A stretch of 64,000 bases of DNA from Planctomycetota bacterium (GTDB taxonomy: Bacteria > Planctomycetota > JAJSAM01 > JAJVHW01): assembly GCA_024280885.1 (NCBI GenBank), contig JAJRPF010000064.1, forward strand, positions 39,735 through 103,734, given 5' to 3'. The position numbers were made by a program, and so were the translations under genes. Each line of letters opens with the position of its first letter. The first letter of the stretch is position 1. This document shows, piece after piece, positions 8,251 to 17,232 of this stretch. The notes below the pieces were generated by a model that was given only the letters and a program-made list of their open reading frames with translations, did no database searches and was not told the origin of the DNA.

Positions 8251-8889
8251 ATGAACGAAGCTGACTTCTGGGACGAACTGGAGATGCGACTGTGCAGGGA
8301 GTTCACGGGCGCCGAACGGCACCTCCGCGGATGGTGGTGCGATGGCTTCGCCGCGGACGACTACCGGCTGTCCGAACGGCCGCCGCGGATTCTCGGGAGC
8401 GCATGGATCGGGCCGAACGCTGCCGCAACGCGGTGGACGTTTGAGTTGATCCTCGATCAGGTGGCGACGCGGCGCGATGCGATCGACTGGGCCGCGCTCC
8501 TGCCAGGGGAGCGGATGACGGGCTGGCTCACCGTGGAGTCATCTCGGTGCCACGCGGTCATCGACCCAGGAGCAGCCAAGCTGGATCTGCCGGTGCCGCC
8601 TGGGAGCCGCGTCCTGTTCGAGCTACGCATCGAAGATGTGTTTCGCGTGAGCGCTGGTCACGACGTCTTGGTGGGACCGAGCGAGGGGAGCTTCACCATG
8701 CGCGAGGCGAACCTCGTCTGCGAGCTCTGGTGTGAAGACGAGTTCGTTGAGGACGTCGAACTGGTGGGAGCTGTACTCGTCGGTGGCTCGCGCCCACCAG
8801 AACACACGCCGATCTCGGTCAGGCCGCTCAACACCGATCTGGAGAGGATTCGCGGGGGCAACTACCGCCTCGTCGTTCGCGACGAGTAG
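8251..8889 (+). CDS. Hypothetical cytosolic protein, 212 residues
   Basis: ATG 8251 begins MNEADFWDELEMRLCREFTG. There is no signal peptide or membrane segment. The protein is acidic and rich in Trp near its N-terminus (RGWWCDGF, GSAWIG), with mixed alpha/beta-type sequence. A stretch such as LNTDLERIRGGNYRLVVRDE closes it. I recognise no family. The ribosome-binding site is weak (CCAGGGGAC, 11 bases upstream). It is flanked on both sides by hairpin-rich spacers and appears to be a single-gene unit. Confidence 0.65.
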   Translation: MNEADFWDELEMRLCREFTGAERHLRGWWCDGFAADDYRLSERPPRILGSAWIGPNAAATRWTFELILDQVATRRDAIDWAALLPGERMTGWLTVESSRCHAVIDPGAAKLDLPVPPGSRVLFELRIEDVFRVSAGHDVLVGPSEGSFTMREANLVCELWCEDEFVEDVELVGAVLVGGSRPPEHTPISVRPLNTDLERIRGGNYRLVVRDE

Positions 8890-9206
8890 CCCACGTTCTC
8901 GCGGCGCCACACATGTGCTCGGCGACCCACGGACCCAGCGCCGACCCCCGCGCCGGTCGCGACGGTCGCGACGGATGCGCTGACACGCATCACGCCCCCT
9001 CCCCGCCCGTCTCTCGGAACGTGTCAACAACTTTGAGACATCGAGTCTTCGACTTTAGTGAACCGCCTCAAGGTCGGCCGCGTCCTGCGCCGCGACCTCT
9101 CGCGCCGGCGGGTTGATCCAGACTTCGGCACGCGAGCGACGCGACGCCGTTGCCGTCCAGGTCGTTGCCACTCTTCCTACGGCGCGCGTCACCCGCCAGA
9201 GACCAC

Positions 9207-9311
9207 CGACATACGGTGCCAGGCTCAATTCGGCGGGTCTGGCGCTACACTCCGAGCCTGGCTCGATCTGCAGCGTTCAAACCGACGAATTGAGCCTGGC
9301 ACCGTATGTCG
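9207..9311. repeat. REP-like palindrome, 26-bp perfect arms
   Basis: 9207-9232 and 9286-9311 are exact inverted repeats of 26 bp (arm core ACGGTGCCAGGCTCAATTCG), separated by 53 bases that also pair in part. Half copies occur at 9987-10010, 25852-25897, 45469-45490 and 51486-51507. The outer sides resemble REP/BIME sequences, but no RAYT transposase is in the window. Confidence 0.8.
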
Positions 9312-9319
9312 CTTGTGGG

Positions 9320-9415
9320 ATGACCGCACTGGGCCAGGATGCCGACGTGCAGGATCTTCATTACTTCGAGTTTACTCGGGAGGCCGCCGAGGCCTTCCTG
9401 ACAGGAGGCGAATAG
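9320..9415 (+). pseudogene. Short frame before HTH gene, possible truncated gene
   Basis: A 31-codon frame (MTALGQDADVQDLHYFEFTR, ending AFLTGGE) runs from just behind the REP-like palindrome to three bases before the HTH gene's ATG. The second half looks coding. It may be the 3' end of a gene cut by the palindrome, or a short leader ORF. Support is weak. Confidence 0.3.
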
Positions 9416-9417
9416 CC

Positions 9418-9894
9418 ATGGAGCAGCTCAATCCCAGCTCGAATTGGTTGCTCAGGATGGCAGCCACGGAGGACGGCACCGACGTATCCGCTGGAGGCCT
9501 TGTAGCCGCCGCCAAGTCGCAATCGTCAACGGCGGAACTGCGCAGGCGGATCATCGCACGTCTCATCGGGCTTGCACGCCGCCGGCACGGGCTCTCGCTC
9601 GAAGAAGTGGCAGCTAGGTGCAACGCTGATCCACTCGAAGTTTTCCAACTTGAGCATGCGGAGATCGATTTGGCTGACCGCCGTGTCGCCGTCGACCTCG
9701 CGCAGGCGCTGGCCATCCCAGAGCTATCGCTGGTCGCGCTGACGAGCCTCAAGCCGGCGCGAGACAAGCGACTTTTGGAGGCCATCCGCCGCTTCGCGGT
9801 CAGGAGTGAGCCCGTCGTCTCCCTCAGCGATGATGAGGAGGAAGCACTGTCGGAGTTCGAGCAGGAATTGGCGGGCGCGACGGCCGACGACTGA
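9418..9894 (+). CDS. HTH (XRE-like) DNA-binding protein
   Basis: 158 residues from ATG 9418, chosen because AGGAGG lies twelve bases upstream and the sequence before it is repeat DNA. The centre (residues 50-110) reads as a lambda-repressor/XRE-type helix-turn-helix: IARLIGLARRRHGLSLEEVA, then NADPLEVFQLEHAEIDLADR, then a helix with VDLAQALAIPELSLVAL. The C-terminus is very acidic (SDDEEEALSEFEQELAG). Such small HTH proteins act as transcription regulators or antitoxins. No toxin partner is seen next to it, although the short frame just upstream could be a remnant. Confidence 0.65.
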   Translation: MEQLNPSSNWLLRMAATEDGTDVSAGGLVAAAKSQSSTAELRRRIIARLIGLARRRHGLSLEEVAARCNADPLEVFQLEHAEIDLADRRVAVDLAQALAIPELSLVALTSLKPARDKRLLEAIRRFAVRSEPVVSLSDDEEEALSEFEQELAGATADD

Positions 9895-10090
9895 TCGCGC
9901 ACCGACTGGAGATTCGCCGATGGGACCCTGGTCGTTGTCTAGCCCGAATCTACCGCGTTCGCTCCGCGGCGAAATACGGTGACACGAAATGCGGTGCCAG
10001 GCTCGCCGCCGGTCCGTTCTTCGCGTCGATGTAACCTTCGGCCGTCTCGCGCGACGTGGCGGATGGAGGTTCCATCCATGCGCGCACGAC

Positions 10091-10164
10091 GCGAAAAACT
10101 GAACCCGGATGGATTCCTCGGCCCAGCGCCGCGTTCGAAGAATTCATCCGGGTTCAGTATTTCG
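10091..10164. repeat. Hairpin repeat family 2, copy H2
   Basis: Left arm starts GCGAAAAACTGAACCCGGAT; right arm contains GAATTCATCCGGGTTCAGTA. The loop GCCCAGCGCCGCGTT is shared with H1 and H3. The stem is about 29 bp with a few mismatches. Confidence 0.8.
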
Positions 10165-10244
10165 GATGGGTTCATGCACGGACGCAGATCCGAACCATCC
10201 GACGCGTCGCGCGTTGACAGAGTGCATGTTGCGGCTACCCCCAT

Positions 10245-10378
10245 GGGCGTTGGTGCATGAACGCTCTCGCCCCTGCGATCCGAGCCTGGAGACCTGCTAC
10301 GACGTCGCGCCGCGAGCGCCCTCGGCCTGGGCTCTCAGGCTCCAGACTGACGTTGGGGGGATTCACGCGCCAACGCCC
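10245..10378 (+). repeat. Dispersed GGCGTTGGTGCATG element, copy C (short)
   Basis: Left end GGGCGTTGGTGCATG (10245-10259) and right end CACGCGCCAACGCCC (10364-10378) are inverted. The interior is only about 100 bp, without the mini-ORF or TAGAAT block. It is preceded by ACCCCCATGGGC, also found at the copy near 38006. Confidence 0.6.
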
Positions 10379-10502
10379 TGTTGGAGGGTGAAGCGCGCCG
10401 ATCTCTGTCAGAGCGCGCGTAGGATGTGGAGGTCGCAGTGCAGCTTCGCGCGAGCGTGAACATTCCTGGTCAACCGGGCAGACGCCCAGCGGCCGGTACA
10501 CC

Positions 10503-11930
10503 ATGAGCCGACGGCGAAACGTACTGGGGATTGGCGGCCTGCTCGTTGCGGTGCTCTTGGTGGTCGCGCTCCGGCGCTGCGGAGTCGCGGATGAACCGGA
10601 AGTCGCGCCCCCTCCGGCCCCGGAGAGCGCGGTCTCCATTCCCGTCGAGACGCATGATCCGCCCGTTCGAAGAGCCCGCGTCGAACCGCCCAAGCCGCCC
10701 AAATCGCTGTCCTCCAGCGATGAGACTGACGTGGTCAGCGTCACGTTTCGAGATCTGGCGGACGGGTCCATCATTCCGTTCGATGTGCTCGATCCGAAGT
10801 GGCCGTCGGCCCCCGGTGCTCAGGCGGAGAGCGCGGTCGGCAGTCACGCTCCGCGCGAGGACGTGGAGTCCGATGCTGTCAAGGTCGCCGAACCGTTCCG
10901 CTTCGTGGGACGAACCCCAGACACCGAGGGTAGCGAGCACTACGACCTCTGGGTGTACCGGACCGTTCGCGTTCGCGGAACCGTCTCGGCGGCCGCTGAG
11001 CTGAACGTCGAGCCAAAGGCAGCGACCGTGAAGTGGGGAGTGTACGGAGGGCGAGTCGGACAGCTCGCGCACCGAGCGGATCCTCCATGGACGAAGAGAT
11101 GGCTGAACACGCACCGATTGCGGCGCAAGACTCCGATCTGGACCGTCACCGAGGACGGCTCATTTGAGTGTGACGTGCCCCGCGTGCGCGGGTTGACATT
11201 CGTGGCGTCCGCTCGTGTGCCCGGGCGGGCGACGAGAAACGACGTTCAGCGCGTGCTGGTCGATTCGCAGACAGAGCTCGTGACGCTTCGACTGGAGATC
11301 CAGCCGGAGATGATGATCGCGGGCGTACTCGTGCAAATCGATGGAACTCCAGCCACGGGGCGAGTTGCAGTGTTCGTCCATAACCGGGTCCGCGCGGCGG
11401 AGCTCGACCATGCCATTCTCACTCTCTACGGGATCGGAGTAGCGGGTGGCGCACGGCAGCGCCCGACGGATGAGTTCGTCACGTTCACGAGCGTCGACAG
11501 CGTTCAGACCAGCAGCGACGGGCACTTTGAGCTGCCGGTGTTCAACGCCGGACGCACGATGCTCACGGTGAAAGTCGCGGGGTTCATCACAGAGCAGATC
11601 TCGCTCGGGGAGATCAACGGGTCGCGCGAGGACCTCCGGATCACACTGCGCCCCGACGACCCGTCGATCACCGTCACGCTTCGCGACGGTGACGCTGTCT
11701 TCGAGGTGGGAACCGCGCTCGTCGTCGCCGGGAGCGCCGAAGTGGGGCAGCCTGAGATAGGTCGCTACACCCCGGACGCGAACGGGCGAGTCAACGCGAG
11801 CGTGTTCGAAGAGGGGAAGGACTACTACCTGATCCTCGACGTCTCGGGTGAATCGCGACGGCGCGGGTGGATCACATGGAGATCTCAGTCGGAGATCGAC
11901 GTCAGCCGCGATCTCCGACGGACGCGGTAG
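10503..11930 (+). CDS. Membrane-anchored Cpd-like protein without sigma domain
   Basis: 475 residues. The start MSRRRNVLGIGGLLVAVLLV is a signal anchor (helix at residues 7-24), followed by a Pro-rich linker (EVAPPPAPESAV; EPPKPPKSL). The body contains beta-sandwich segments (VYRTVRVRGTVSAAAELNVE; GVLVQIDGTPATGRVAVFVH with SSDGHFELPVF; YTPDANGRVNASVF) like the extracytoplasmic parts of the sigma-Cpd fusions. The soluble domain should be outside the cytoplasmic membrane. The function is unknown; a structural or sensing partner of the tethered sigma factors is a guess. No good Shine-Dalgarno sequence is seen. Confidence 0.75.
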   Translation: MSRRRNVLGIGGLLVAVLLVVALRRCGVADEPEVAPPPAPESAVSIPVETHDPPVRRARVEPPKPPKSLSSSDETDVVSVTFRDLADGSIIPFDVLDPKWPSAPGAQAESAVGSHAPREDVESDAVKVAEPFRFVGRTPDTEGSEHYDLWVYRTVRVRGTVSAAAELNVEPKAATVKWGVYGGRVGQLAHRADPPWTKRWLNTHRLRRKTPIWTVTEDGSFECDVPRVRGLTFVASARVPGRATRNDVQRVLVDSQTELVTLRLEIQPEMMIAGVLVQIDGTPATGRVAVFVHNRVRAAELDHAILTLYGIGVAGGARQRPTDEFVTFTSVDSVQTSSDGHFELPVFNAGRTMLTVKVAGFITEQISLGEINGSREDLRITLRPDDPSITVTLRDGDAVFEVGTALVVAGSAEVGQPEIGRYTPDANGRVNASVFEEGKDYYLILDVSGESRRRGWITWRSQSEIDVSRDLRRTR

Positions 11931-11938
11931 GGAGGAGC

Positions 11939-12172
11939 GGCGTTGGTGCATGAGCGCCCGCGCGCCGCGAGCGCCCCACCCCGGCGAATCTCTGTCGGTC
12001 GCTGCAGCGGGAGCCGACCCGACCCGGCGCGAGAGACCGAGACGCGACTCGGCAGCAACACCCTGAGCCAGACGCAGAAGATGGCACGCCCGCGGTCGGT
12101 GGCGACTCGCGTGTAGACTCGGGGCGTTCAACGTGGAGGATCTGCGCTGTGAGGGCTTCATGTACCAACGCC
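11939..12172 (+). repeat. Dispersed GGCGTTGGTGCATG element, copy D
   Basis: Left end GGCGTTGGTGCATGAGCGCC from 11939; right end TTCATGTACCAACGCC ends at 12172. The interior has a decayed mini-ORF end (KMARPRSVATRV) and TAGACT at 12114-12119. After TAGACT, about 55 bp are nearly the same as at 25966-26022. Confidence 0.7.
12114..12119 (+). promoter_or_regulatory. -10 box TAGACT carried by repeat copy D
   Basis: TAGACT is followed by CGGGGCGTTCAACGTGGAGG, a leader-like block shared with 25966 onward. It points to the gene at 12215, giving a leader of about 90 nt that could fold through GGCGTT/AACGCC. Confidence 0.4.
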
Positions 12173-12214
12173 GCACCCTTGCGTCGGACGCGGCCTTGAG
12201 CGGGGGGAGAGATC

Positions 12215-14413
12215 ATGGAAGGGCGCCGGATGACCACGCTGCGCTGTGCTGAGCTCGTGAGGACCGTCGCTCTGACCGGCTGCATTTTCGCGGCGACCAA
12301 CGGCGCGGCCCGCGCGCAGGAGGACGCCGACGCTGAGCGCGTACCCGTCAGCATCCAGCTCCCCGAGGGGGCGCGTGTCCGGTTGCGCTCGATCATCCGC
12401 ACGGAGCAGCTCGCCGCGTTCGGCCCGCTGGCGATGGTGAGTGAAGCGGTCATAGCCAAGGACATCACTCTCACGGGACTCGGCGTGACGGACGACGGCG
12501 ACGTCCGGGTGAAGTGGCGCTTCGACCGGGTCTGGGGCGAGGTGATCAATCCGCGGATGAATGCGACGTTCGACTCCGCGTCCTCGCCAGAGGAGCCCGA
12601 GATCCTGACCACGGTGCTGTCGGCGCACGGAGGCACTGAATTCACGGTGACGTTCGCAACCGATGGCAGGGTTCTGCGCGTTGAAGGGATCGAGGATGCG
12701 ATTGAGAAGGCGAGCGCGAGGTTCGGTGAGGCGGCTGCCAAGTTTCGTATGGTCTTCGAGCGGCTGCTGAGCGCCGAGAAGCTGGTGACCGAGATTGAGT
12801 GGCAGCTCGCGGCGATGCCGCTCCCCTCTGACAGCGTCGCCATCGGTACGGCCTGGGAGGCCACGGACCGCGTCCCGACTCCTTCCGAGAACGTGGACAT
12901 GCGGATCGTCGGGACGCGTCGTGTCGAGTCGGTGGACGCCGAGTCGATCACGATCGGTGGCGATATGACCCTCGCGTGCAGCACGGGAAGCTCGCGCAAG
13001 GGACCAATGCACGCGCTGCTGAACGACGAGAACGAGGATACGCTCGAGGCCGATGCGTCGGTGAGAGTGTCGCGCACTGACGGGTTCCCGCTCAGCGTCA
13101 GCGGGAATCTCCACCTGTCGGCTTTCATGCAGAACGACGATGGGTCGGAGGGGACGTTCCGGCAGCGCAGCCGATTTGCCACGTGGCGCCTCGGGGACGA
13201 CTCCGAGTCGGGCGACGCGGCGCTGGCGGCGTTCGGGCTCTTCGACATGGAGGCCCCGCACGCAGAGCTGCTTCAGGCTTCCTGGCTCGGCGCACGCGGG
13301 CGAGTCTTCGAAGATGGCGATAGCCCGGCGGAGGCGCGCCGCGAGTTCAAGGCTGCACTCGCCATCTCCCGGGCTGCCCTGGCCACGGCTCGGGACGATG
13401 GTGATTGGGTGAACCTCCACCTCCGCCACGCGAAGAGCCTCGCGTATCTCGACGGCGCTGAGGAGCGCTGGGATGCTGCGCGCGCGGCGTGGGTGTCGAT
13501 CGCAGAGCTGATGGCGAGTGACCGGCTGACGCGCGCCGACCGGCATTGGGAGCACGTGCACGCGCTCGCGATGCAGGGCGTGGTCACCGCCTCCGGCGGC
13601 GATACCGCTGCCGCGAGTGCCGCATTCGTTGCAGCCGAGGGCGCAGCGCTCGCGCGACTGGAGGGGAGCGCCGCGGACAGCGAGATGCGCGACCTACTCG
13701 CGTGGGCGTATGAACGCTGGAGCGCCGCCGCGGACGAAGCTGAAGACGACACTCAAGCGCTGTCCTTAGGGGTCAAGGCGCTCGCGCTGCGCGACGAGCT
13801 GGCGGTGACCGCACCTCGCACCCCCGCTGACACCGAGACGCTCGTTAACGACCTGTGGGGACTGCACCTCGTCGCACTGCGCGCGGGCAACGCGGACCGG
13901 GCGGCGGAGCTGCTCGACCGCGCGCGAAAGGACGTGGAGCCGCTCTTGGAATACGACGAGAGTTTTCGCGAATTCAGCACGGACATGGTCGCGCGACGCG
14001 AGGCCATCGCGGTCATGGTCGCGGGAGGCAACGCGAGGGACGCGACGCAGGCGCGGGTGCTCGCCGACCTGCTCTACACGATGAAGCGCTACGCCGAGTC
14101 GACGGCACAGTGGGAGATCGCCGTCGCCGACGAGACGATCCGCGGCGACTTCGAGAACGCCAACCTCTACTACGCCGCGATCTCGGCGGCTCTTGCTCAC
14201 AGCGCTGCCGACGGCGACGCGAAGGCGCGCTTCGCGGTGCTGACCATTGAGTGGCTCGGGCCCCACGTCACCATGCTCAGGCGCGCCGCCGGGAGCGACG
14301 ACAAGGACCGGAGCGAGTGGGCCACAAGCGAGCTCGCGTACACCCGCGAGTACGACCGGGACTTTGCGTCGATGCGTGGGACAATGGAGTTCGACGCGCT
14401 CTTCTCCGACTGA
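12215..14413 (+). CDS. Secreted protein, DUF6263-like N-terminal part plus TPR-like C-terminal part
   Basis: 732 residues from ATG 12215, preceded by GGGGGGAGAG. Residues 1-35 are a signal peptide (hydrophobic RTVALTGCIFAATN, cleavage near ARAQE). Residues 40-320 are beta-rich (VSIQLPEGARVRLRSIIRTE, later FTVTFATDGRVLRVEGIE), the pattern of DUF6263-type periplasmic proteins. Residues 340-730 are Ala-rich helices (LGARGRVFEDGDSPAEARRE, AAAAFVAAEG-like pairs, DLLYTMKRYAESTAQWEIAV) that look like degenerate tetratricopeptide repeats. A role in a periplasmic assembly is plausible but not shown. It stands alone behind repeat copy D. Confidence 0.7.
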   Translation: MEGRRMTTLRCAELVRTVALTGCIFAATNGAARAQEDADAERVPVSIQLPEGARVRLRSIIRTEQLAAFGPLAMVSEAVIAKDITLTGLGVTDDGDVRVKWRFDRVWGEVINPRMNATFDSASSPEEPEILTTVLSAHGGTEFTVTFATDGRVLRVEGIEDAIEKASARFGEAAAKFRMVFERLLSAEKLVTEIEWQLAAMPLPSDSVAIGTAWEATDRVPTPSENVDMRIVGTRRVESVDAESITIGGDMTLACSTGSSRKGPMHALLNDENEDTLEADASVRVSRTDGFPLSVSGNLHLSAFMQNDDGSEGTFRQRSRFATWRLGDDSESGDAALAAFGLFDMEAPHAELLQASWLGARGRVFEDGDSPAEARREFKAALAISRAALATARDDGDWVNLHLRHAKSLAYLDGAEERWDAARAAWVSIAELMASDRLTRADRHWEHVHALAMQGVVTASGGDTAAASAAFVAAEGAALARLEGSAADSEMRDLLAWAYERWSAAADEAEDDTQALSLGVKALALRDELAVTAPRTPADTETLVNDLWGLHLVALRAGNADRAAELLDRARKDVEPLLEYDESFREFSTDMVARREAIAVMVAGGNARDATQARVLADLLYTMKRYAESTAQWEIAVADETIRGDFENANLYYAAISAALAHSAADGDAKARFAVLTIEWLGPHVTMLRRAAGSDDKDRSEWATSELAYTREYDRDFASMRGTMEFDALFSD

Positions 14414-14633
14414 ATCGTGCGTCCAAAAGGGACGTTCGGCGGAGTCTCCAAGGGACCGCAAGTAGGCGGTCGGATCTCACCCTTGAGATGGCCTGGCATG
14501 TCAAGCAGCGGGAGCGACTTGGCGATCCGTCCACATGGCTCGGTGCCGGCTTCCTCTGCACGCATCCATCCCCACTCGTCGAGGGGGCGCGTCGGATCCG
14601 GTGCTCTGAGGCGGGAGTTCAGCCAGAGATGCG

Positions 14634-14650
14634 TTCATGCACCAATGGCC
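14634..14650 (+). repeat. Right-end fragment of the GGCGTTGGTGCATG element (copy E)
   Basis: TTCATGCACCAATGGCC matches the right terminus of the element; no left end is seen. The rest of the 14414-14666 spacer holds nothing recognisable. The fragment lies just before the HEAT lipoprotein promoter. Confidence 0.45.
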
Positions 14651-14653
14651 CCG

Positions 14654-14659
14654 TACGCT
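14654..14659 (+). promoter_or_regulatory. -10 box TACGCT, leaderless start of HEAT lipoprotein
   Basis: TACGCT, seven bases, then ATG 14667; no Shine-Dalgarno sequence. The same hexamer lies before the MscS gene (54303-54308). Confidence 0.4.
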
Positions 14660-14666
14660 GTAGTCC

Positions 14667-16904
14667 ATGCGGACGTTCGGATCGATGGCACTGCTGTTCG
14701 GAAGCGCGCTGATGCTCGGCGCCTGCTCTGACTCGCTGACGCCCGACTCGGCGTCGGGATCTGCTTCCGGCGCGCGTGCGGACGCGGTCGCCACGCGAGA
14801 GCGTCGCGCGCGTACCGAGCCTGTGAAGCGTCCGTCCGCGCTGTCCCGGGACCCGAAGTTCGAGCGTTTGCTCGATCTCGGCGCCGACACCGGAGAGGCC
14901 GAGGAGTTGGCTGCGTACGTGACTACGGGAGGCGCGTCGGCACGCGAGCATCTCCTCTCGATGCTGGATCGGCTGGCCGATGACGATGCGCGCCTGGCCA
15001 TCGTGCTTGAGATCCTCGTCGCCCTGTGTTCGGACGGGACGGCGCTCGACGAGGTACTGGCCCTCGTCGGAGGGCCGTCGGGACCCGCCCGGTTGCGCTC
15101 GCTCGACGTGTTGGGAGACGGCAATTGGCACGTCACAGGCGCGCAGGCCGACGGCGCCTTCTCGATCATGTCCCACGCGCTCGCCACGGGAACGGCCGCC
15201 GAGCGCGTGAAGGCAGCGGAGGCCCTCGCCGCACGAAACGGCTACGGGCAGCCGGGTGTCCCGGCGCTCATCCTCGCCTGCGCCGACATCGTCCCCAGCG
15301 TCCGCATCGCAGCGTTCGACGCGCTCATCCATCTCGACGTCTATCTCAAGGACGACGCTTGGGTGGGGTGTGCCCAGACGCTGCTCGCGGACCCCGACCC
15401 CACCGTGCGTCGGGAAGCCTGCCGCGAACTCGGCGGGTGGGGCCGGGCAGGCCCAGTGGCGCACGCGCTGACGACGGCCCTCGACGATCCCGACGTCACG
15501 GTCGCGCGCGCCGCTGCCGTCGCTCTCGGCCGCGCCGGCGAGCCGTGGGACCACGTCGTTGATGCGCTACAGCGGCGCGTGCTGCGCCCGCCGGAGGCGG
15601 TCCAGCGCGCGGCACGCGTCGCCCTCGTGAACCTCGGTCGTGGAGACCTCGTGCCGCTCTCCAGACTTCTCGATTGGACGTCCGAGCCCGGACTGGGGCG
15701 CGTCGCTCTCCGAGGACTCGTACGGCACGAGCGCCGCGATGAGCGCTGCTGGGATGCGTTTCGCCAGGCGCTCGCAGACAAGGACCGTTACTGGCGCCAA
15801 GACGTCACGGAGATGATCGCGAGAACGCCTCCCGGCGAGTCCCGCCGCGGCCTGCTCGAGTCGGCTACGGATGACGCCTGGGCGGGCGTCCGCGTCGCCG
15901 CACTCAAGGGACTCGAGCGCGAGGGGCCGGTCGCGATCTCGGTCGTCGCCCGCTCCCTGCGGGATAAGGACGAGGACGTGCGTACCGCCGCGTGCGAGGT
16001 GCTTGCCCGACTCGGGCGGGAGAGCGCCAGAGAGGCGCGCGCGCTGCTTGGCGCGGAAGATCCCCAGTCGCGGGCGCTCGCGGTCCATCTGCTGGCGCGC
16101 GTGCACGTCGGTGGGGGCGAGACCGATTGGCTGCGCGCTGCGCTCGCTGACCCGGACGCATCCGTCCGCCGAACCGCGCTCGAGAGCCTCGCGGTGGACG
16201 ACGACGCCGTCGTACCAATCGTGCTTCCTACGCCTGACGTCATGAGAGCGCTGACCGACCCCGACGCGGAGGTGCGCGCTGCTGCTGCGGGAGCGCTCGG
16301 ACGGGGTCCGTCCCTCGACAGTGCCGATCTCCCGCCGCTGCGCGTACGCCTCGCCGACGACTCTGGCCTGGTCCGCGTCGCCGCGGCGGAGGCGCTACTG
16401 GTGCAGGTCGGGGAGTTCGAGACTGCGTTCCCGGTGCTTCGCGCAGAGCTCACCGACCAGGGGTTCTTCTGGGCGGCGACGATGACGCTCTTGCGTCACG
16501 GTGCGGACGATCCCGAGACCATGCACGCCATCGCGGCGATCCTGCGGAGCGGGGACGAGTGCGTCCGCGAGGCCGCGGTGGACCTCGTCGGGTGCTTCCC
16601 GACTCCCGCGAAGTCGGTCATCGACGAGCTGCTGGTCGCCGCTTCGGGCGATGTGCCGTTCGTGACCGAGTGCTACTTGGGCCAGCACGAGCCGCGCTAC
16701 GCGGCGGCGGCGGCGCTCGTTGAGATCGCCCCGTCCGCCCCGCGCGTGCGAACGCTGCTCGAGGAGTGGGGCCGCAGTCACGACGCAGAGCTGCGCTCGT
16801 CGGCGGCGCGTCTGCTGCACGAACTGGACCGCGCCGAGTCCGGGGACGCCGAGGTGGGACTCGACGAGAGGACGGATGTCGGACGTGCGGACGAGGGACG
16901 CTGA
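14667..16904 (+). CDS. HEAT-repeat lipoprotein
   Basis: 745 residues. MRTFGSMALLFGSALMLGAC is a type II signal peptide with lipobox L-G-A-C, so the mature protein would be acylated at Cys20 and membrane-anchored on the outer face. From about residue 70 nearly the whole chain is made of 30-35 residue HEAT/PBS-lyase-type repeats (e.g. LLADPDPTVRREACRELGGW, ALTDPDAEVRAAAAGALGRG, LADDSGLVRVAAAEALL), perhaps 17-19 of them. HEAT solenoids are protein-binding scaffolds; the partner here is unknown. It has a paralogue at 22441-25212. The start is probably leaderless. Confidence 0.85.
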   Translation: MRTFGSMALLFGSALMLGACSDSLTPDSASGSASGARADAVATRERRARTEPVKRPSALSRDPKFERLLDLGADTGEAEELAAYVTTGGASAREHLLSMLDRLADDDARLAIVLEILVALCSDGTALDEVLALVGGPSGPARLRSLDVLGDGNWHVTGAQADGAFSIMSHALATGTAAERVKAAEALAARNGYGQPGVPALILACADIVPSVRIAAFDALIHLDVYLKDDAWVGCAQTLLADPDPTVRREACRELGGWGRAGPVAHALTTALDDPDVTVARAAAVALGRAGEPWDHVVDALQRRVLRPPEAVQRAARVALVNLGRGDLVPLSRLLDWTSEPGLGRVALRGLVRHERRDERCWDAFRQALADKDRYWRQDVTEMIARTPPGESRRGLLESATDDAWAGVRVAALKGLEREGPVAISVVARSLRDKDEDVRTAACEVLARLGRESAREARALLGAEDPQSRALAVHLLARVHVGGGETDWLRAALADPDASVRRTALESLAVDDDAVVPIVLPTPDVMRALTDPDAEVRAAAAGALGRGPSLDSADLPPLRVRLADDSGLVRVAAAEALLVQVGEFETAFPVLRAELTDQGFFWAATMTLLRHGADDPETMHAIAAILRSGDECVREAAVDLVGCFPTPAKSVIDELLVAASGDVPFVTECYLGQHEPRYAAAAALVEIAPSAPRVRTLLEEWGRSHDAELRSSAARLLHELDRAESGDAEVGLDERTDVGRADEGR

Positions 16905-16954
16905 CCTGCCGCGCACAGCGCTCGCGCCGTGACTCGCGTACCCGCGCCGATGCT

Positions 16955-17041
16955 GCGCCCACGGTTGGCGGCGATCGTCGCGTAGAATGGCTCCGCAGCC
17001 GGGGACGGTCTTGCGATCGATCGGTTCGGGCGCCAACGCCA
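16955..17041 (+). repeat. Dispersed element, right half (copy F)
   Basis: It shares GCGATCGTCGCGTAGAATGG and CTCCGCAGCCGGGGA with copies A and B and ends GGGCGCCAACGCC. The left end is missing or too decayed to see. It contains TAGAAT at 16983-16988 and lies upstream of the FG-GAP gene. Confidence 0.65.
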
Positions 17042-17220
17042 TTGAGGCGGGAGGTGCGGGCAGAATAGTCAGCGTTCGCGACGTCGATCCGGACGTCGTG
17101 GGAGAGGGTTCACGCGGTCGATGTCCAGACGTGGGGCGGCTCGTATGGCGGCTCGGATTCAATCCCCTCTCCTCCGCTGGCCGTGGACGCGGGGCGAGAA
17201 ACGCAAGTGGCGAACCCTGA

Positions 17221-17226
17221 TAGGCT
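17221..17226 (+). promoter_or_regulatory. -10 box TAGGCT, leaderless start of FG-GAP gene
   Basis: TAGGCT is separated by six bases from ATG 17233, and there is no Shine-Dalgarno sequence. Confidence 0.4.
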
Positions 17227-17232
17227 GTTGGG

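Larger units (their letters stand above)
9895..10502. other. Repeat-filled intergenic region
   Basis: No convincing gene. It contains a REP-like half copy (GCGGTGCCAGGCTCGCCG, about 9990-10007), hairpin H2 (10091-10164), repeat element C (10245-10378) and a possible -10 (TAGGAT, near 10421) upstream of the gene at 10503. Confidence 0.6.

Noticed and set aside
12158..13561. 467-codon minus-strand frame, and the similar one at 11902-13248
   Set aside because: Antisense to the exported DUF6263/TPR-like protein; low-complexity, with no ribosome-binding site.
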